Shown piece by piece: positions 1-8,950 of a stretch of 64,000 nt of DNA. Position numbers and translations under genes: made by a program. Position 1 is the stretch's first letter. Each line of letters begins with the position of its first letter. Origin of the DNA: Ruegeria sp. Ofav3-42 (lineage in GTDB: Bacteria; Pseudomonadota; Alphaproteobacteria; Rhodobacterales; Rhodobacteraceae). The DNA is taken from NCBI RefSeq assembly GCF_022347725.1, contig NZ_JAKRGB010000014.1, forward strand, positions 62,001 to 126,000, read 5' to 3'. The notes below the pieces were generated by a model, which saw only the letters and a program-made list of their open reading frames with translations, was not told the origin of the DNA and did not search any database.

Positions 1-117
1 GGCAGACAAAGCGCAATGACATCGGTTGGTATCCTCTCTCACTTGGATGAAAGGGGGATGAACGCGGGTCATTGCAGGAATGTGACGGTTTGTTTGCAGT
101 TTTGTGACAAACCGAAT

Positions 118-143
118 GGCCCCGGCGCGCTTGCGCCAGGGCC
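118..143 (-). terminator. Hairpin downstream of gabD
   Basis: GGCCC and GGCGC pair with GCGCC and GGGCC around a 4-nt loop with one C·A mismatch. It lies just past the stop of the minus-strand aldehyde dehydrogenase gene. The T-run expected on the minus strand is weak, so this may be a stabilising 3' hairpin rather than a full intrinsic terminator. Confidence 0.5.
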
Positions 144-151
144 TTGTTGGA

Positions 152-1627
152 TCAGACCGACAGGCAGACGTATTTCATCTCAAGATAATCTTCCATGCCG
201 TGGTGGCTGCCTTCGCGACCAAGGCCGGACTGCTTGACACCGCCAAACGGACCAAGCTCGGTCGAGATAATGCCCGTGTTCACACCGACGATGCCGTATT
301 CCAGCGCCTCAGCCACTTTGTAGACGCGGCTGAGGTCCTTGGCGTAGAAGTAAGAGGCCAGACCAAAGATTGTGTCGTTGGCCATTGCGATTACGTCATC
401 TTCGTCCTCGAACTTGAACAGCGGGGCCAGCGGGCCGAATGTCTCGTCCTGCGCAACCATCATGTCCTGCGTCACGCCGGTCACGATGGTCGGCTGGAAG
501 AAGGTGCCACCCAGATCGTGCGGCAGACCGCCGGTCAGAACCGCGCCGCCCTTGTCGGTGACGTCCTTGATGTGTTCCTCGACCTTGGCGACTGCTTCTT
601 CGTTGATCAGTGGGCCGGTGGTTGTGCCTTCGGCAAGGCCGTCGCCGATTTTCAACGCTTCGACCGCCGCTTTCAGTTTGGCCGCGAATTCGTCGTAAAC
701 GCCGGCCTGCACATAGATCCGGTTGGCGCAGACGCAGGTCTGGCCGTTATTGCGGAACTTGCACATCATCGCGCCTTCGACGGCCGCATCCAGATCGGCA
801 TCGTCAAACACAATGAACGGAGCGTTGCCGCCAAGTTCCATCGAGCATTTCATAACCTGATCTGCAGCCTGTTTCAGCAGGATGCGACCCACTTCGGTCG
901 AGCCGGTAAAGGTCAGTTTGCGCACGCCGGGGTTTTCGCAGAATTCCTTGCCGATCTCGCTGGAACTGGAGGATGGCAGAACGTTGAACACACCCGCAGG
1001 GATGCCGGCCTGTTCAGCCAGAACGCCCATGACCAACGCAGACAGCGGGGTCTCTTTGGCTGGGCGGGCGACAAATGCACAACCGGCAGCCAACGCCGGG
1101 GCCGCCTTGCGGGTGATCATCGCATTCGGGAAGTTCCAGGGCGTGATCGAGGCCGCAACGCCGATCGGCTGTTTCAGCACCATGATCCGCTTGTCGCGCT
1201 GGTGGCCGGGGATCGTCTCACCATAAACACGCTTGGCCTCTTCGCCGAAGAATTCGATGAAGGACGCGCCATAGCCGATCTCACCAACGGCTTCAGCCAG
1301 AGGTTTGCCTTGCTCGGCGGTCAGGATTTTGCCCAGATCCTCGGCGTTTTCCATCATCAGGTCGTACCAGCGGCGCAGGATCACGGCGCGCTCTTTGCCG
1401 GTCAGCTTGGCCCATTCCTTTTGCGCCGCTTCGGCCTGCGCAATCGCACCGGCGACCTGTGCGCGGCTCAGATCCGCGACTTCGGCTACAACGTCACCGC
1501 GTGCCGGGTTTGTTACGGCAAAGGTGCCATTGTCGCCATCGACCCACTGACCGCCGATATAGGCTTTGGTCACCAGCAGATCGGGGTTTTTAAGAATGGA
1601 TTTCAGGTCGGTTGTCGCGTCCAGCAT
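152..1627 (-). CDS. gabD: Succinate-semialdehyde dehydrogenase, NAD(P)-dependent
   Basis: 491 aa, the usual length for a GabD-type aldehyde dehydrogenase. It oxidises succinate semialdehyde to succinate, the last step of the GABA shunt, in the cytosol. The substrate-site segment ITPWNFP lies near residues 161–167, the general-base glutamate in MELGG is E264, and the catalytic cysteine in NNGQTC is C298. The lysine commonly seen in the KPA motif is Arg188 here (ARPAKETP). The ATG at 1627 has a GGAGG ribosome-binding site about 9 nt upstream. No gabT or GABA permease lies alongside in the window. The family is firm; the exact semialdehyde preferred (succinate or glutarate) cannot be told from sequence. 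Confidence 0.9.
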   Translation of the reverse strand: MLDATTDLKSILKNPDLLVTKAYIGGQWVDGDNGTFAVTNPARGDVVAEVADLSRAQVAGAIAQAEAAQKEWAKLTGKERAVILRRWYDLMMENAEDLGKILTAEQGKPLAEAVGEIGYGASFIEFFGEEAKRVYGETIPGHQRDKRIMVLKQPIGVAASITPWNFPNAMITRKAAPALAAGCAFVARPAKETPLSALVMGVLAEQAGIPAGVFNVLPSSSSSEIGKEFCENPGVRKLTFTGSTEVGRILLKQAADQVMKCSMELGGNAPFIVFDDADLDAAVEGAMMCKFRNNGQTCVCANRIYVQAGVYDEFAAKLKAAVEALKIGDGLAEGTTTGPLINEEAVAKVEEHIKDVTDKGGAVLTGGLPHDLGGTFFQPTIVTGVTQDMMVAQDETFGPLAPLFKFEDEDDVIAMANDTIFGLASYFYAKDLSRVYKVAEALEYGIVGVNTGIISTELGPFGGVKQSGLGREGSHHGMEDYLEMKYVCLSV

Positions 1628-1911
1628 AGGTCAGCCTCCGGCAGTAAAAATTTGTTAGCACTCAAACAGGTGCCCTCCGGATTGTCTATGGCCACCCGTG
1701 CGGTCAGATCAATCCAGTTTTCGTATGGTAAACGTGACGTTTTTTGCCTACCGCGCGCATTCATGCGATCTACGGCGTAAGTGTCAAGCCGCCTATCTTT
1801 TTTCTCCGGAGTTTGCCAAAGTCCTGCTGGTATTTGATGCCCAAGGGGATGTAAATCATCGTAACATTCCCTATCTTATTGGGTGCATAAGTAAAAAAAG
1901 GGATAGGACAG

Positions 1912-2991
1912 ATGTCGAACCAGCAGTTTGACGCGTTGATTCAGGAAACGCAGCAAAAAGTGCGCGAAAGCCAGTCGCAGATTGAAGGTTTGACCTCGCG
2001 GATCGAGGCCGCGCGCGCCAAGATTGGCACGAATGAGGCGGATATCGACATCGAAAACGCAACGCTTGAGGATGTGCACGCCCATACCGAGGCGATGAAC
2101 GCGAACATCGCCGAGTTGATCATGGGTCTGGACGACGTCACCAACGCGTTTTCCAAGGATTTCGACGAAATGCGCTCGAAAACCGGGTGGGAGTCGTTTG
2201 TGGGCATCTTCGCCAAGGCTAAATCCGAGTCGATGCGGCAGGAGCGGATGCGCACCGCCAATATCGACGACAAGCTGCAGGACCTGATTGCCAAGTCGGA
2301 TGTGATCGTGAAGCTGCTGGAAGGCCAGCTGTCGGTGCTGGAAGAGCAGCGCGTGAAGGTCGAGGAGAACCTGACCGGCACGCTGGACGACCGCGAGGCC
2401 ACCGTGGCCGAGTTGGAGGCGCTGCGCGCCGAGATTCAGGGTATGGACCCGACGATCATCACGCTGGAAAACAAGATCAGCGTCGAACAGGACGCCGCCG
2501 CGCGGACCCAGTTGGAGACGGAACTGGCCGAGCTGAATAAGCAATACAACGCCAAGGTTCAGGAAGAGCAGGTCAAACTGGCCAAGTCCCAGACGCTGGA
2601 GCGCTATATCGAAAAAGGCAAAACCTGGGTCGATTCACTGCAGAACCAGGCGGCGACGCAGATGGTGCTGATCAACAAGCTGCAGACAGATACGCAGCAG
2701 CGCGTGGTGCTGTATGACGCCCTGACCAAATCGCTGAAAACCGCGCAGCAGCAGGACGTGGCCCACCGCATCAACGAGATCGGTGTGCAGACCGACCAAG
2801 AGGCGCAGACGGCGATGGCCGCCATCGGCACCGCGACCAACCAGAAAATGGCCGACATGCTTGAGGCGCATGAGGACCACATGGTCTTTGCCCGCGACGT
2901 GCTGGAGAAAAAGGCCAAGGCGGATGAACGCTTTGCCCGGCGGTTTGCCTCGATTGTCGAGAAGCATGATAAGAATTTGTATGGGGGGTGA
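1912..2991 (+). CDS. Long coiled-coil protein, first gene of the AAA+ cluster
   Basis: 359 aa, almost entirely charged and helical with heptad-like stretches. There is no signal peptide and no membrane segment, so it is probably cytosolic. It starts at an ATG preceded by GGGATAGGACAG. The overall build, a soluble helical rod of about 360 aa, loosely resembles TelA/toxic-anion-resistance proteins (a late LERYIEKG-type segment near residue 230), but I cannot establish homology by eye. It heads an eight-gene same-strand run that includes an AAA+ ATPase (4524–6458), which suggests a scaffold or partner role in that machine. Function is not known. Confidence 0.75.
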   Translation: MSNQQFDALIQETQQKVRESQSQIEGLTSRIEAARAKIGTNEADIDIENATLEDVHAHTEAMNANIAELIMGLDDVTNAFSKDFDEMRSKTGWESFVGIFAKAKSESMRQERMRTANIDDKLQDLIAKSDVIVKLLEGQLSVLEEQRVKVEENLTGTLDDREATVAELEALRAEIQGMDPTIITLENKISVEQDAAARTQLETELAELNKQYNAKVQEEQVKLAKSQTLERYIEKGKTWVDSLQNQAATQMVLINKLQTDTQQRVVLYDALTKSLKTAQQQDVAHRINEIGVQTDQEAQTAMAAIGTATNQKMADMLEAHEDHMVFARDVLEKKAKADERFARRFASIVEKHDKNLYGG

Positions 2992-3012
2992 GGTAGAGGG
3001 TCGGAAGCCGAT

Positions 3013-3390
3013 ATGAAAACGACTACTCTATTGCTCGCAACGGTCTTGTCACTGACCGGACTAACCTGCTTGATTATTGGTTTCGCGACTTACCAATCTG
3101 CGGGAACAGTCAATTGGCAGCTCATTCAGATCGTATCTGCCATCGGGCTAGCAATGCCAATTTTAGCATGGCTTTGGGTTTGGATGTTCAATGTGTTCTT
3201 GCCATTGTTTCTGTGGGTTTTCTGGAAGTATCTAAGTCTGTTTGAGTGGATACTAGGGATCAAACTCGGAACTTGGTTCGGCAAACAAATCCTTGGCGAT
3301 CCTATGGCTAAGCACAGCGAAAGAGGGAAATGGCCTTTTTTGCATCGTGAAGTAGCGCAAGCTTTGGAACGCGAAAGAGCTTATGACTGA
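3013..3390 (+). CDS. Small AT-rich membrane protein of unknown function
   Basis: 125 aa. A hydrophobic N-terminal segment (about residues 5–27) is followed by a second (40–58) and a third aromatic-rich segment (60–80); the C-terminal 45 residues are charged and probably cytosolic. Base composition is visibly lower in GC than the genes on either side, and codon choice differs (TTA, ATT, AGT common). The gene sits exactly between the coiled-coil gene and the 372-aa gene and overlaps the latter by 8 nt. It looks like a later insertion into a conserved GC-rich operon. I recognise no family. Confidence 0.65.
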   Translation: MKTTTLLLATVLSLTGLTCLIIGFATYQSAGTVNWQLIQIVSAIGLAMPILAWLWVWMFNVFLPLFLWVFWKYLSLFEWILGIKLGTWFGKQILGDPMAKHSERGKWPFLHREVAQALERERAYD

Positions 3391-4501
3391 CCCCACCCAA
3401 GACCATGTCGGCCTGACCGACACTTTCGCCTCGCGCCGGTATTTCCGCAAATTCGAGGTGATCACCGTCCACCTCCTGCGCGTAGCCGCAACGATGGAGG
3501 CCGAAGGCGCGATCTCAAAACAAGAGGTGCGGATCGTGTCGCGTTACCTCTCGGGGCTGCTCTACACCTTCCGCGCGCTGTCCATGAAATACCTGCTGGT
3601 CGGGCGCGATACGGGGCGGTTCTTTGGCAGCCTCGCCATGGACAAGCGCGACAGCGGGTTTCCGGTGGCGGCCGAGTTGCTGACCATGGCCAATGACGCG
3701 CAGCAGGCGCAGGTGCATCTGGCGAACATGCCCTCCGAGGACGACCTGAAAACCGATATGGTGCGTACGATCATTGGTGATCAGGAAATCCCCACCAAGC
3801 TGCAGTTCGCACTGTCACAAAGGCTCTATTACGAGGAATTGCTGAAAGGCCAACTGTTCTGGGCCCGCAATGATCCCGAATGCCACTGGATCGGGAATGA
3901 GGGCGAGCGGCGCAAGTTCATGATCCACTGGGCAGTCTATGACAGCCAGATCAACCTGCCGGTCATCTACCTGATGCAGCTTGAGGACAGCGGCAAGACA
4001 GCCCTGCCCAAAGACCAGCGCCGCTGGCCCGAGGTGCAGGCGCATCTGATGGCGCAGTCTCTGGGCGGGCTGAAACTGGTGACGATTGCCAAGGGCTTCG
4101 ATCAGGATTTTGACGATCTGCACCCCAAACACCTGCGCCGTATCCATGTGGGGCCGATGTATTCCTCGGCCTATACCGAACAGTCCGGCCCCCTGCGGCA
4201 GGTGCTGGAGGACGCGCAAGCGCCCGAAGGTCAGGACTGGGCCCTGGCCTGGACCACCGAAGAGCTGGAAAGCGAAGAAGTTATCGAAGAGCGCGCCGGG
4301 TGGTTTTCTACCGTTGAACGCGAGGTCTTCGCGCTCGACCCGTTCGGCGGGCAGGGGGCCGAAACCGGGGCCACGCGCACCCAACGGTCTATCATCCTGC
4401 CCCAGCGCCCGTTTCAGGTGCTGGCCGAGCGCAACCCGCCAGGTTTTGCCGATGTACGCAAGTTCGTCGTCAGCAAGACCGGACAGGTGTTGAGATATTG
4501 A
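3383..4501 (+). CDS. Conserved hypothetical protein of the AAA+ cluster
   Basis: 372 aa, soluble, with no signal peptide or membrane segment. The N-terminal third is helical and rich in Arg and Leu. A middle stretch is rich in Trp, His and Tyr (around residues 150–200). The C-terminus has an acidic patch with repeated Glu (about 290–305). The start ATG lies inside the end of the preceding gene, and the AAA+ ATPase begins 22 nt downstream, so translation of the three is probably linked. GC-rich codon use matches the ATPase and the 445-aa protein, marking it as a core member of the cluster. I do not recognise a characterised family. Confidence 0.75.
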   Translation: MTDPTQDHVGLTDTFASRRYFRKFEVITVHLLRVAATMEAEGAISKQEVRIVSRYLSGLLYTFRALSMKYLLVGRDTGRFFGSLAMDKRDSGFPVAAELLTMANDAQQAQVHLANMPSEDDLKTDMVRTIIGDQEIPTKLQFALSQRLYYEELLKGQLFWARNDPECHWIGNEGERRKFMIHWAVYDSQINLPVIYLMQLEDSGKTALPKDQRRWPEVQAHLMAQSLGGLKLVTIAKGFDQDFDDLHPKHLRRIHVGPMYSSAYTEQSGPLRQVLEDAQAPEGQDWALAWTTEELESEEVIEERAGWFSTVEREVFALDPFGGQGAETGATRTQRSIILPQRPFQVLAERNPPGFADVRKFVVSKTGQVLRY

Positions 4502-4523
4502 AGACAGCAAAGGCGATTTTGAA

Positions 4524-6458
4524 ATGAGTTTGACGTCAGATCAGATGGAATTGCGCGAAGACGACATTCGCAAGCATTATCCGGCGGCGACCGCCTTGCT
4601 GAACGGGTTCGAACACGCGCCGCGGATTGCCAAGGCGGTTGAGGCCGCCGTTGAACGGTCTCCGGGCGTGTCCACGGGCCGAAGGTTTCGGTCGACAACG
4701 CCGGGGTTGGTGACACGGCGCACGTTACGAGCAGATGGGGTGCATCTGGTCGAACGGATAGAAGCCTCGGATGATGGCGATGCGCTGGTGTCACCGCCGC
4801 AGGCCACCACGCAGCAGGCCATTCGCCGCGCCGTTGCCATCGCTCTGGCCGTGGCCGAGGCCTACGCGGAACAAACCCCGCTGGCTGATCTGAAACGCGC
4901 GAACCTGGCAGGCGACTTGCCCGCCGCCCGCAAGACCGAATTCTCGGAACTGCTGACGGCCGAGGCGCTGATCACGTCGCACACCTTCGGCAATGCGCTG
5001 GCCTATCTGATGTCCTCGCATCTGGGTGAAACCACCGCCGATATTGGTGAGATCGAAGAGGTCCTAACCGACAACGGCCAACTCGCCCTGCACGGCGCGC
5101 TGTGGGAGCTGGATCAGACGCTGGCCAAACACGCGCCCGACGATGCTCATCTGATCGCTGCGACCAGCGCCTATGCCGAACAACTGATGGAAAAGGCCGC
5201 GCTGCGCGCGCAGTCAGCAGGCCATCTGGCCCCGTTCCAGAACGCCGCATGGCACATCGAGGCTGATGATCTGACGATCCGGGGGTTCGAACCGGCCTCC
5301 AAGGCCAAATCCACCACCCTCACCATGACGTTCAAGAAACCGAACGAGGTTGTCGGCAACCATATCGCCAAGTATCAGGCGATGAAGCTGGCCAAGATGG
5401 TCATGGCCTATGACTTCGACCGCCGCCTGAACCCGTTTGCCGAACTCGGCGGGTTCATCTTTACCTTTATGGGGGATGGCAAACCGGGCACCGGCAAGAC
5501 CACCCTGATCCAGATGATGGCCGGGCTGATCAACGACTATTGCCAGAACGCGGGCTATCCGTTCCGCTATCAGAACCTGAGCACCGACAATATTGACAGC
5601 TATCAGGGCAAATCCGGCCAGAACGCCAAAGCCTTTATCAACGCGATCATCGACCCCTCGGTCATCGGCTTCGGCACCATCGACGATATCGACCAACTGG
5701 CGGGCAAACGCGGCGACCGGCAGTCGTCGGCTGGACAGCTGGAAATCACTGCCGTTCTGATGGAGAGCTTTGCGGGTGCCAACACCGTCGTCCGCGGCAA
5801 CTGCACGTTTGGCATGTTCTCGAACTACCCCGAGAATGTGGACGACGCCCTGCGCCAGCGGGCGGGCGCGCGGTTCCTGGTGGACGGGCCGCAGACGCGC
5901 GAGGATTACATCGACATCCTGCACCTGCTGATGGGCCGCAACCACGACATCCCGCTGGGCCAGCACGAAGCCTACGCCGCGCAGGAAATCAAAAAGGCCG
6001 TCGCCGCCAGTTTTGAAAGCCACTCCCGCCCGCACGAGGACGCTTTGCTGCAGGTCTATGACCGGGTCTCCGGCGAGATTGGCCAGATGGACACGATCGC
6101 CAAACTGGGCACCTACCTCAAGGCGATCCAGCAGGCGGATGAGCGGTTCACCGGCCGCGCGATCAAGAACATCACCGACGCGGTCAAGGTCCGCGCGATG
6201 GATTTCGAACTGCCCGACGAGTGGATGGAAAACCCCGACCTGTTCCTGTTCCGCGACTACGATACAAAGAAAGCGATGATCGAAGACCTGCGCCAGCCGA
6301 TCACGGTCGAGATGGTGATGCAAGAGATCAATCGCTACGCCGACAGCGAGTTCCGCTATGCCGACAAGAGCGACGAGGTCGCCATCGAGAACGCGGTGCG
6401 TGAGATGGGCCGGATGGAAGAGGCCAAGCGGCGGTATCTGGAGGGGAAGAATGCGTAA
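4524..6458 (+). CDS. AAA+ ATPase, core of an uncharacterised cluster
   Basis: 644 aa. Residues 1 to about 260 are a helical N-terminal region I cannot assign. The AAA+ module follows: Walker A GKPGTGKT at 319–326, Walker B with IDDID at 386–390, a sensor-1-like Asn at 434 (FSNYPEN), and arginine-finger candidates R444/R446 in RQRAGAR. The last 190 residues are helical and Glu/Arg-rich, like an AAA+ lid plus extension. Such proteins use ATP to remodel a protein partner, usually as a hexamer. Neighbours are membrane and coiled-coil proteins, so the substrate may be an envelope-associated complex (inference). No protease, nuclease or VWA domain is visible. Confidence 0.8.
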   Translation: MSLTSDQMELREDDIRKHYPAATALLNGFEHAPRIAKAVEAAVERSPGVSTGRRFRSTTPGLVTRRTLRADGVHLVERIEASDDGDALVSPPQATTQQAIRRAVAIALAVAEAYAEQTPLADLKRANLAGDLPAARKTEFSELLTAEALITSHTFGNALAYLMSSHLGETTADIGEIEEVLTDNGQLALHGALWELDQTLAKHAPDDAHLIAATSAYAEQLMEKAALRAQSAGHLAPFQNAAWHIEADDLTIRGFEPASKAKSTTLTMTFKKPNEVVGNHIAKYQAMKLAKMVMAYDFDRRLNPFAELGGFIFTFMGDGKPGTGKTTLIQMMAGLINDYCQNAGYPFRYQNLSTDNIDSYQGKSGQNAKAFINAIIDPSVIGFGTIDDIDQLAGKRGDRQSSAGQLEITAVLMESFAGANTVVRGNCTFGMFSNYPENVDDALRQRAGARFLVDGPQTREDYIDILHLLMGRNHDIPLGQHEAYAAQEIKKAVAASFESHSRPHEDALLQVYDRVSGEIGQMDTIAKLGTYLKAIQQADERFTGRAIKNITDAVKVRAMDFELPDEWMENPDLFLFRDYDTKKAMIEDLRQPITVEMVMQEINRYADSEFRYADKSDEVAIENAVREMGRMEEAKRRYLEGKNA

Positions 6459-7332
6459 CGCAATAGCCGCCATTATTTCAGTGCTTTGTTTGCCCAGACC
6501 GTTCAAAAAATGGCCTCTGGAAACGAGATTCAAGTATTCTCAAAGACTATGGAGAAACCTCGATCCGACCGTTAGGTTTGCGATCTGGGTAACCGTCAGC
6601 TTTCTTGTTTTAATCTTTCTCTTTTCGTTCGCACCGGGTTGCGCTCAAGAAGCGACCTGTACCGGATCGAAATACACATATTTCTGGTCAGCTCGACCCA
6701 ACGAAATTGGTGACACTTTGGCGGGTATTTCTGGGTCAATTGCCTTTTTTTGGTTGATTGTGACAGTAGTACTTCAAGGAAAACAACTCTCTGCTCAACG
6801 AAAGGAGCTTGTGCTAAACAGAATCGAAATGAGGGAGCAAAGTAAAGCTACTCAGGAAATGGCTGAATCGCAAAGCGCCCAAGTTCGCCTCTTAGTAGGT
6901 CAACAAGAAGTCGTAGATCAGGCAGCAGTACTACTAGGTGTGAAGCGTCGTCTTGAGCATTTAAACACTGAGACAATTACTTACTTCGCTCACCCGAAGG
7001 ATTCTCCCCATGCCCATATAGAAGGCAGAATTGTTCCAAGGGGAAAGTATGAAACAGAACTAGAGTTTTTCTTAGACCTAAATGAGTGCCTCGAGGAAAC
7101 GATTGCGCGTCTAAATGAAGATCGCTTGGATCTAGAACTCAGCATCCGAAAAGGTTTTTTCAACCAAAAGGCCGATTTGCAAGAAATACGCTATTACTTG
7201 GATGGCCTGCCGGAAAACTACGACAGGTTAACGCTGGCTGGGAAAATGTACCTGAGTGATTTGAAAATATACCGCTCAACGGCGCTATTAAGGGAGATAA
7301 CAACGCGGGTTTACGAGGAAAGTAACGGTTAG
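6451..7332 (+). CDS. AT-rich membrane protein with coiled-coil and soluble C-terminal region
   Basis: 293 aa from the ATG at 6451, which overlaps the end of the ATPase gene by 8 nt; an in-frame upstream start would lie deep inside the ATPase gene and is unlikely. A first transmembrane helix spans about residues 43–62 and a second about 95–110, followed directly by a Gln/Glu-rich coiled coil (about 112–160) and a soluble helical region. The arrangement GDTLAG, TM helix, coil is common in poorly described membrane proteins of phages and genomic islands. GC content is clearly lower than in the flanking genes, so it may be foreign cargo inserted in the operon. Confidence 0.7.
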   Translation: MRNAIAAIISVLCLPRPFKKWPLETRFKYSQRLWRNLDPTVRFAIWVTVSFLVLIFLFSFAPGCAQEATCTGSKYTYFWSARPNEIGDTLAGISGSIAFFWLIVTVVLQGKQLSAQRKELVLNRIEMREQSKATQEMAESQSAQVRLLVGQQEVVDQAAVLLGVKRRLEHLNTETITYFAHPKDSPHAHIEGRIVPRGKYETELEFFLDLNECLEETIARLNEDRLDLELSIRKGFFNQKADLQEIRYYLDGLPENYDRLTLAGKMYLSDLKIYRSTALLREITTRVYEESNG

Positions 7333-7334
7333 TC

Positions 7335-8672
7335 ATGATCCGCCTCATCGAAAAAGGCCTGATGTTCGGCAACCTCGTCCACATTTCCAGCCCGGCTCTG
7401 GTCGAGCGGTATAACCGCGCGCTGCAGCATCTGGCGGGCAAGACCACGGCGCTGACGGATTTCCATGTCGATATCTCGGGCTATTCGCCGGAGGTGGGGA
7501 TTGAGCTGGAGGACGAACTTTATCTCAACCCCAACGGGGTCAACCGGCAGTTCATCCTGCTGACGACCGAGCAGAAACGCGCGCCTTTGCTGAACGTTAA
7601 GTTCTCGACCTCGCGCGATATCCTGCGCGAATTCATCGAGATGAACGAGGCGCAGCTGTTTGCCCTGACCGCCACTGATGCGGTGGCCGGAGAGCTGGTG
7701 AACTCGGTCATCAAACTCACCACGCCGCGCGACCTGCTGAACCTACGCAAGATCGAGATTGAGGCCGACACCGCGGGCGGCACCCTGCGCAAAGCTCAGC
7801 AACTTGCGAGCATGGTCGAACAGTTCAAAACCAAAGAGGACGCCTGGTTCGACGATGTGCTGATCGCCAGGATGATCGAAACAGCCAAAGAAACCGGCGA
7901 CGTCACGCGCAACCCCGTCCGTCTTCGCCACACCGCATTCGAGCAGCGCAATTTCTGGACGGCGCATTTCGGCGGGCTGTACCTGTTCCCGGATCTGGAT
8001 CACCCGGCAGCGATCTGTATGGGCGAAAAGCCAGGCGACATGCCCATCAAATACGTTTTTGATCCTTCCCAGCGGAACCAGATCGCAAAGTTCCTTGGGC
8101 TTAACGATTTGGTCGAAACGATCATCGAGGCGCGCGGTGTCAACTCCGCCGCGATTCTGCAACAGAAGATGGACTTCCTGACCATCGACGCTGCGGCGGA
8201 TGCGGGCGTGGATCTGACAGGGCAGGATCGTGGCGACATGCGGCGGTTGGCCCGCAATCACGCGGATCGCCTGCCCGAAGCCTATCACGGGCTGGCGCAA
8301 CTGTTGCGCTGGGCGAAGGATGGTGGCCCGTGGCCGCGCATCACCTCGGATCACCCGGCCTATTTCTATACCCTGCGGGCAACCAACACGCCGAACCGCG
8401 ATCTGGTGAACATGTTGCTGGCCGAACTGGCGCCGCTGGACCCGCGTCAGATGTTCATTTGCCACAAGGAGCTGTTCTACCGCACCTATGCGACCTGGCC
8501 GGAAACCAAAAAAGCCTATGTTGCCGAGTTCCTTGCGCGAGAGTATCAGGTGGACAAGGCAGGCGCTCGGGCCGCGCTGTTCGGGCATGAGCCCGACATG
8601 AGCGGCAATGACCGGGTCAGCGATGAGGTTATCGCGCGCGTTGGTCCCTGGGGCGCAGTAGGGAGAAGTTAA
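7335..8672 (+). CDS. Conserved hypothetical protein, possibly DUF6638 family
   Basis: 445 aa, soluble and acidic, with no signal peptide. The N-terminus (MFGNLVHISSP, then a segment on polynomial-like strands) and the whole length recall a Rhodobacterales family I believe is catalogued as DUF6638; the name is from memory and unverified. It starts 2 nt after the preceding AT-rich gene, but its GC-rich codon use matches the ATPase and the 372-aa protein. It probably followed the ATPase directly before the 6451–7332 gene arrived. The next gene starts at the base after its stop codon, so co-translation is likely. Function is unknown. Confidence 0.75.
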   Translation: MIRLIEKGLMFGNLVHISSPALVERYNRALQHLAGKTTALTDFHVDISGYSPEVGIELEDELYLNPNGVNRQFILLTTEQKRAPLLNVKFSTSRDILREFIEMNEAQLFALTATDAVAGELVNSVIKLTTPRDLLNLRKIEIEADTAGGTLRKAQQLASMVEQFKTKEDAWFDDVLIARMIETAKETGDVTRNPVRLRHTAFEQRNFWTAHFGGLYLFPDLDHPAAICMGEKPGDMPIKYVFDPSQRNQIAKFLGLNDLVETIIEARGVNSAAILQQKMDFLTIDAAADAGVDLTGQDRGDMRRLARNHADRLPEAYHGLAQLLRWAKDGGPWPRITSDHPAYFYTLRATNTPNRDLVNMLLAELAPLDPRQMFICHKELFYRTYATWPETKKAYVAEFLAREYQVDKAGARAALFGHEPDMSGNDRVSDEVIARVGPWGAVGRS

Positions 8673-8939
8673 ATGTTGGTCGCACTCCGCTTTCTGATCC
8701 CGTTGCTGATCGTGCTGACGGTTTTGTATGTGGGCGTATCAATCTATTCCCGCTGGGTACGGCGCGGTAAACTGATCGCACATTGGGAGAAAAAGGGCAT
8801 GACCGGCGACCGGGACGCCTTTGTTCAGCGCGGGCTGAAAAAATACGATGGATCGTTTCGCCGCAAACTGATCCTGGGGATTTATGTCGTGCCGCTGGGC
8901 CTGATTGCGATCCTGATTTATGTTTCGAATTTCATGTGA
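8673..8939 (+). CDS. Small two-helix membrane protein
   Basis: 88 aa. The first hydrophobic helix is at about residues 5–25 and the second at about 68–85, with a basic, Arg/Lys-rich loop of about 40 residues between them that is probably cytosolic. The start codon directly abuts the stop of the 445-aa gene and the next gene follows after 11 nt. GC-rich codon use fits the core of the cluster, unlike the two AT-rich membrane genes. No characterised family is recognised. Confidence 0.7.
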   Translation: MLVALRFLIPLLIVLTVLYVGVSIYSRWVRRGKLIAHWEKKGMTGDRDAFVQRGLKKYDGSFRRKLILGIYVVPLGLIAILIYVSNFM

Positions 8940-8950
8940 GGGTTGCGCTG

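Noticed and set aside
104-1780. 558-aa open frame antisense to the aldehyde dehydrogenase
   Set aside because: Shadow of a clear GabD gene; no start signal or recognisable motif.
1628-1911. 284-nt gap between gabD and the coiled-coil gene
   Set aside because: Inspected on both strands for a small gene or RNA; only promoter-like AT-rich stretches are seen, nothing specific enough to report.
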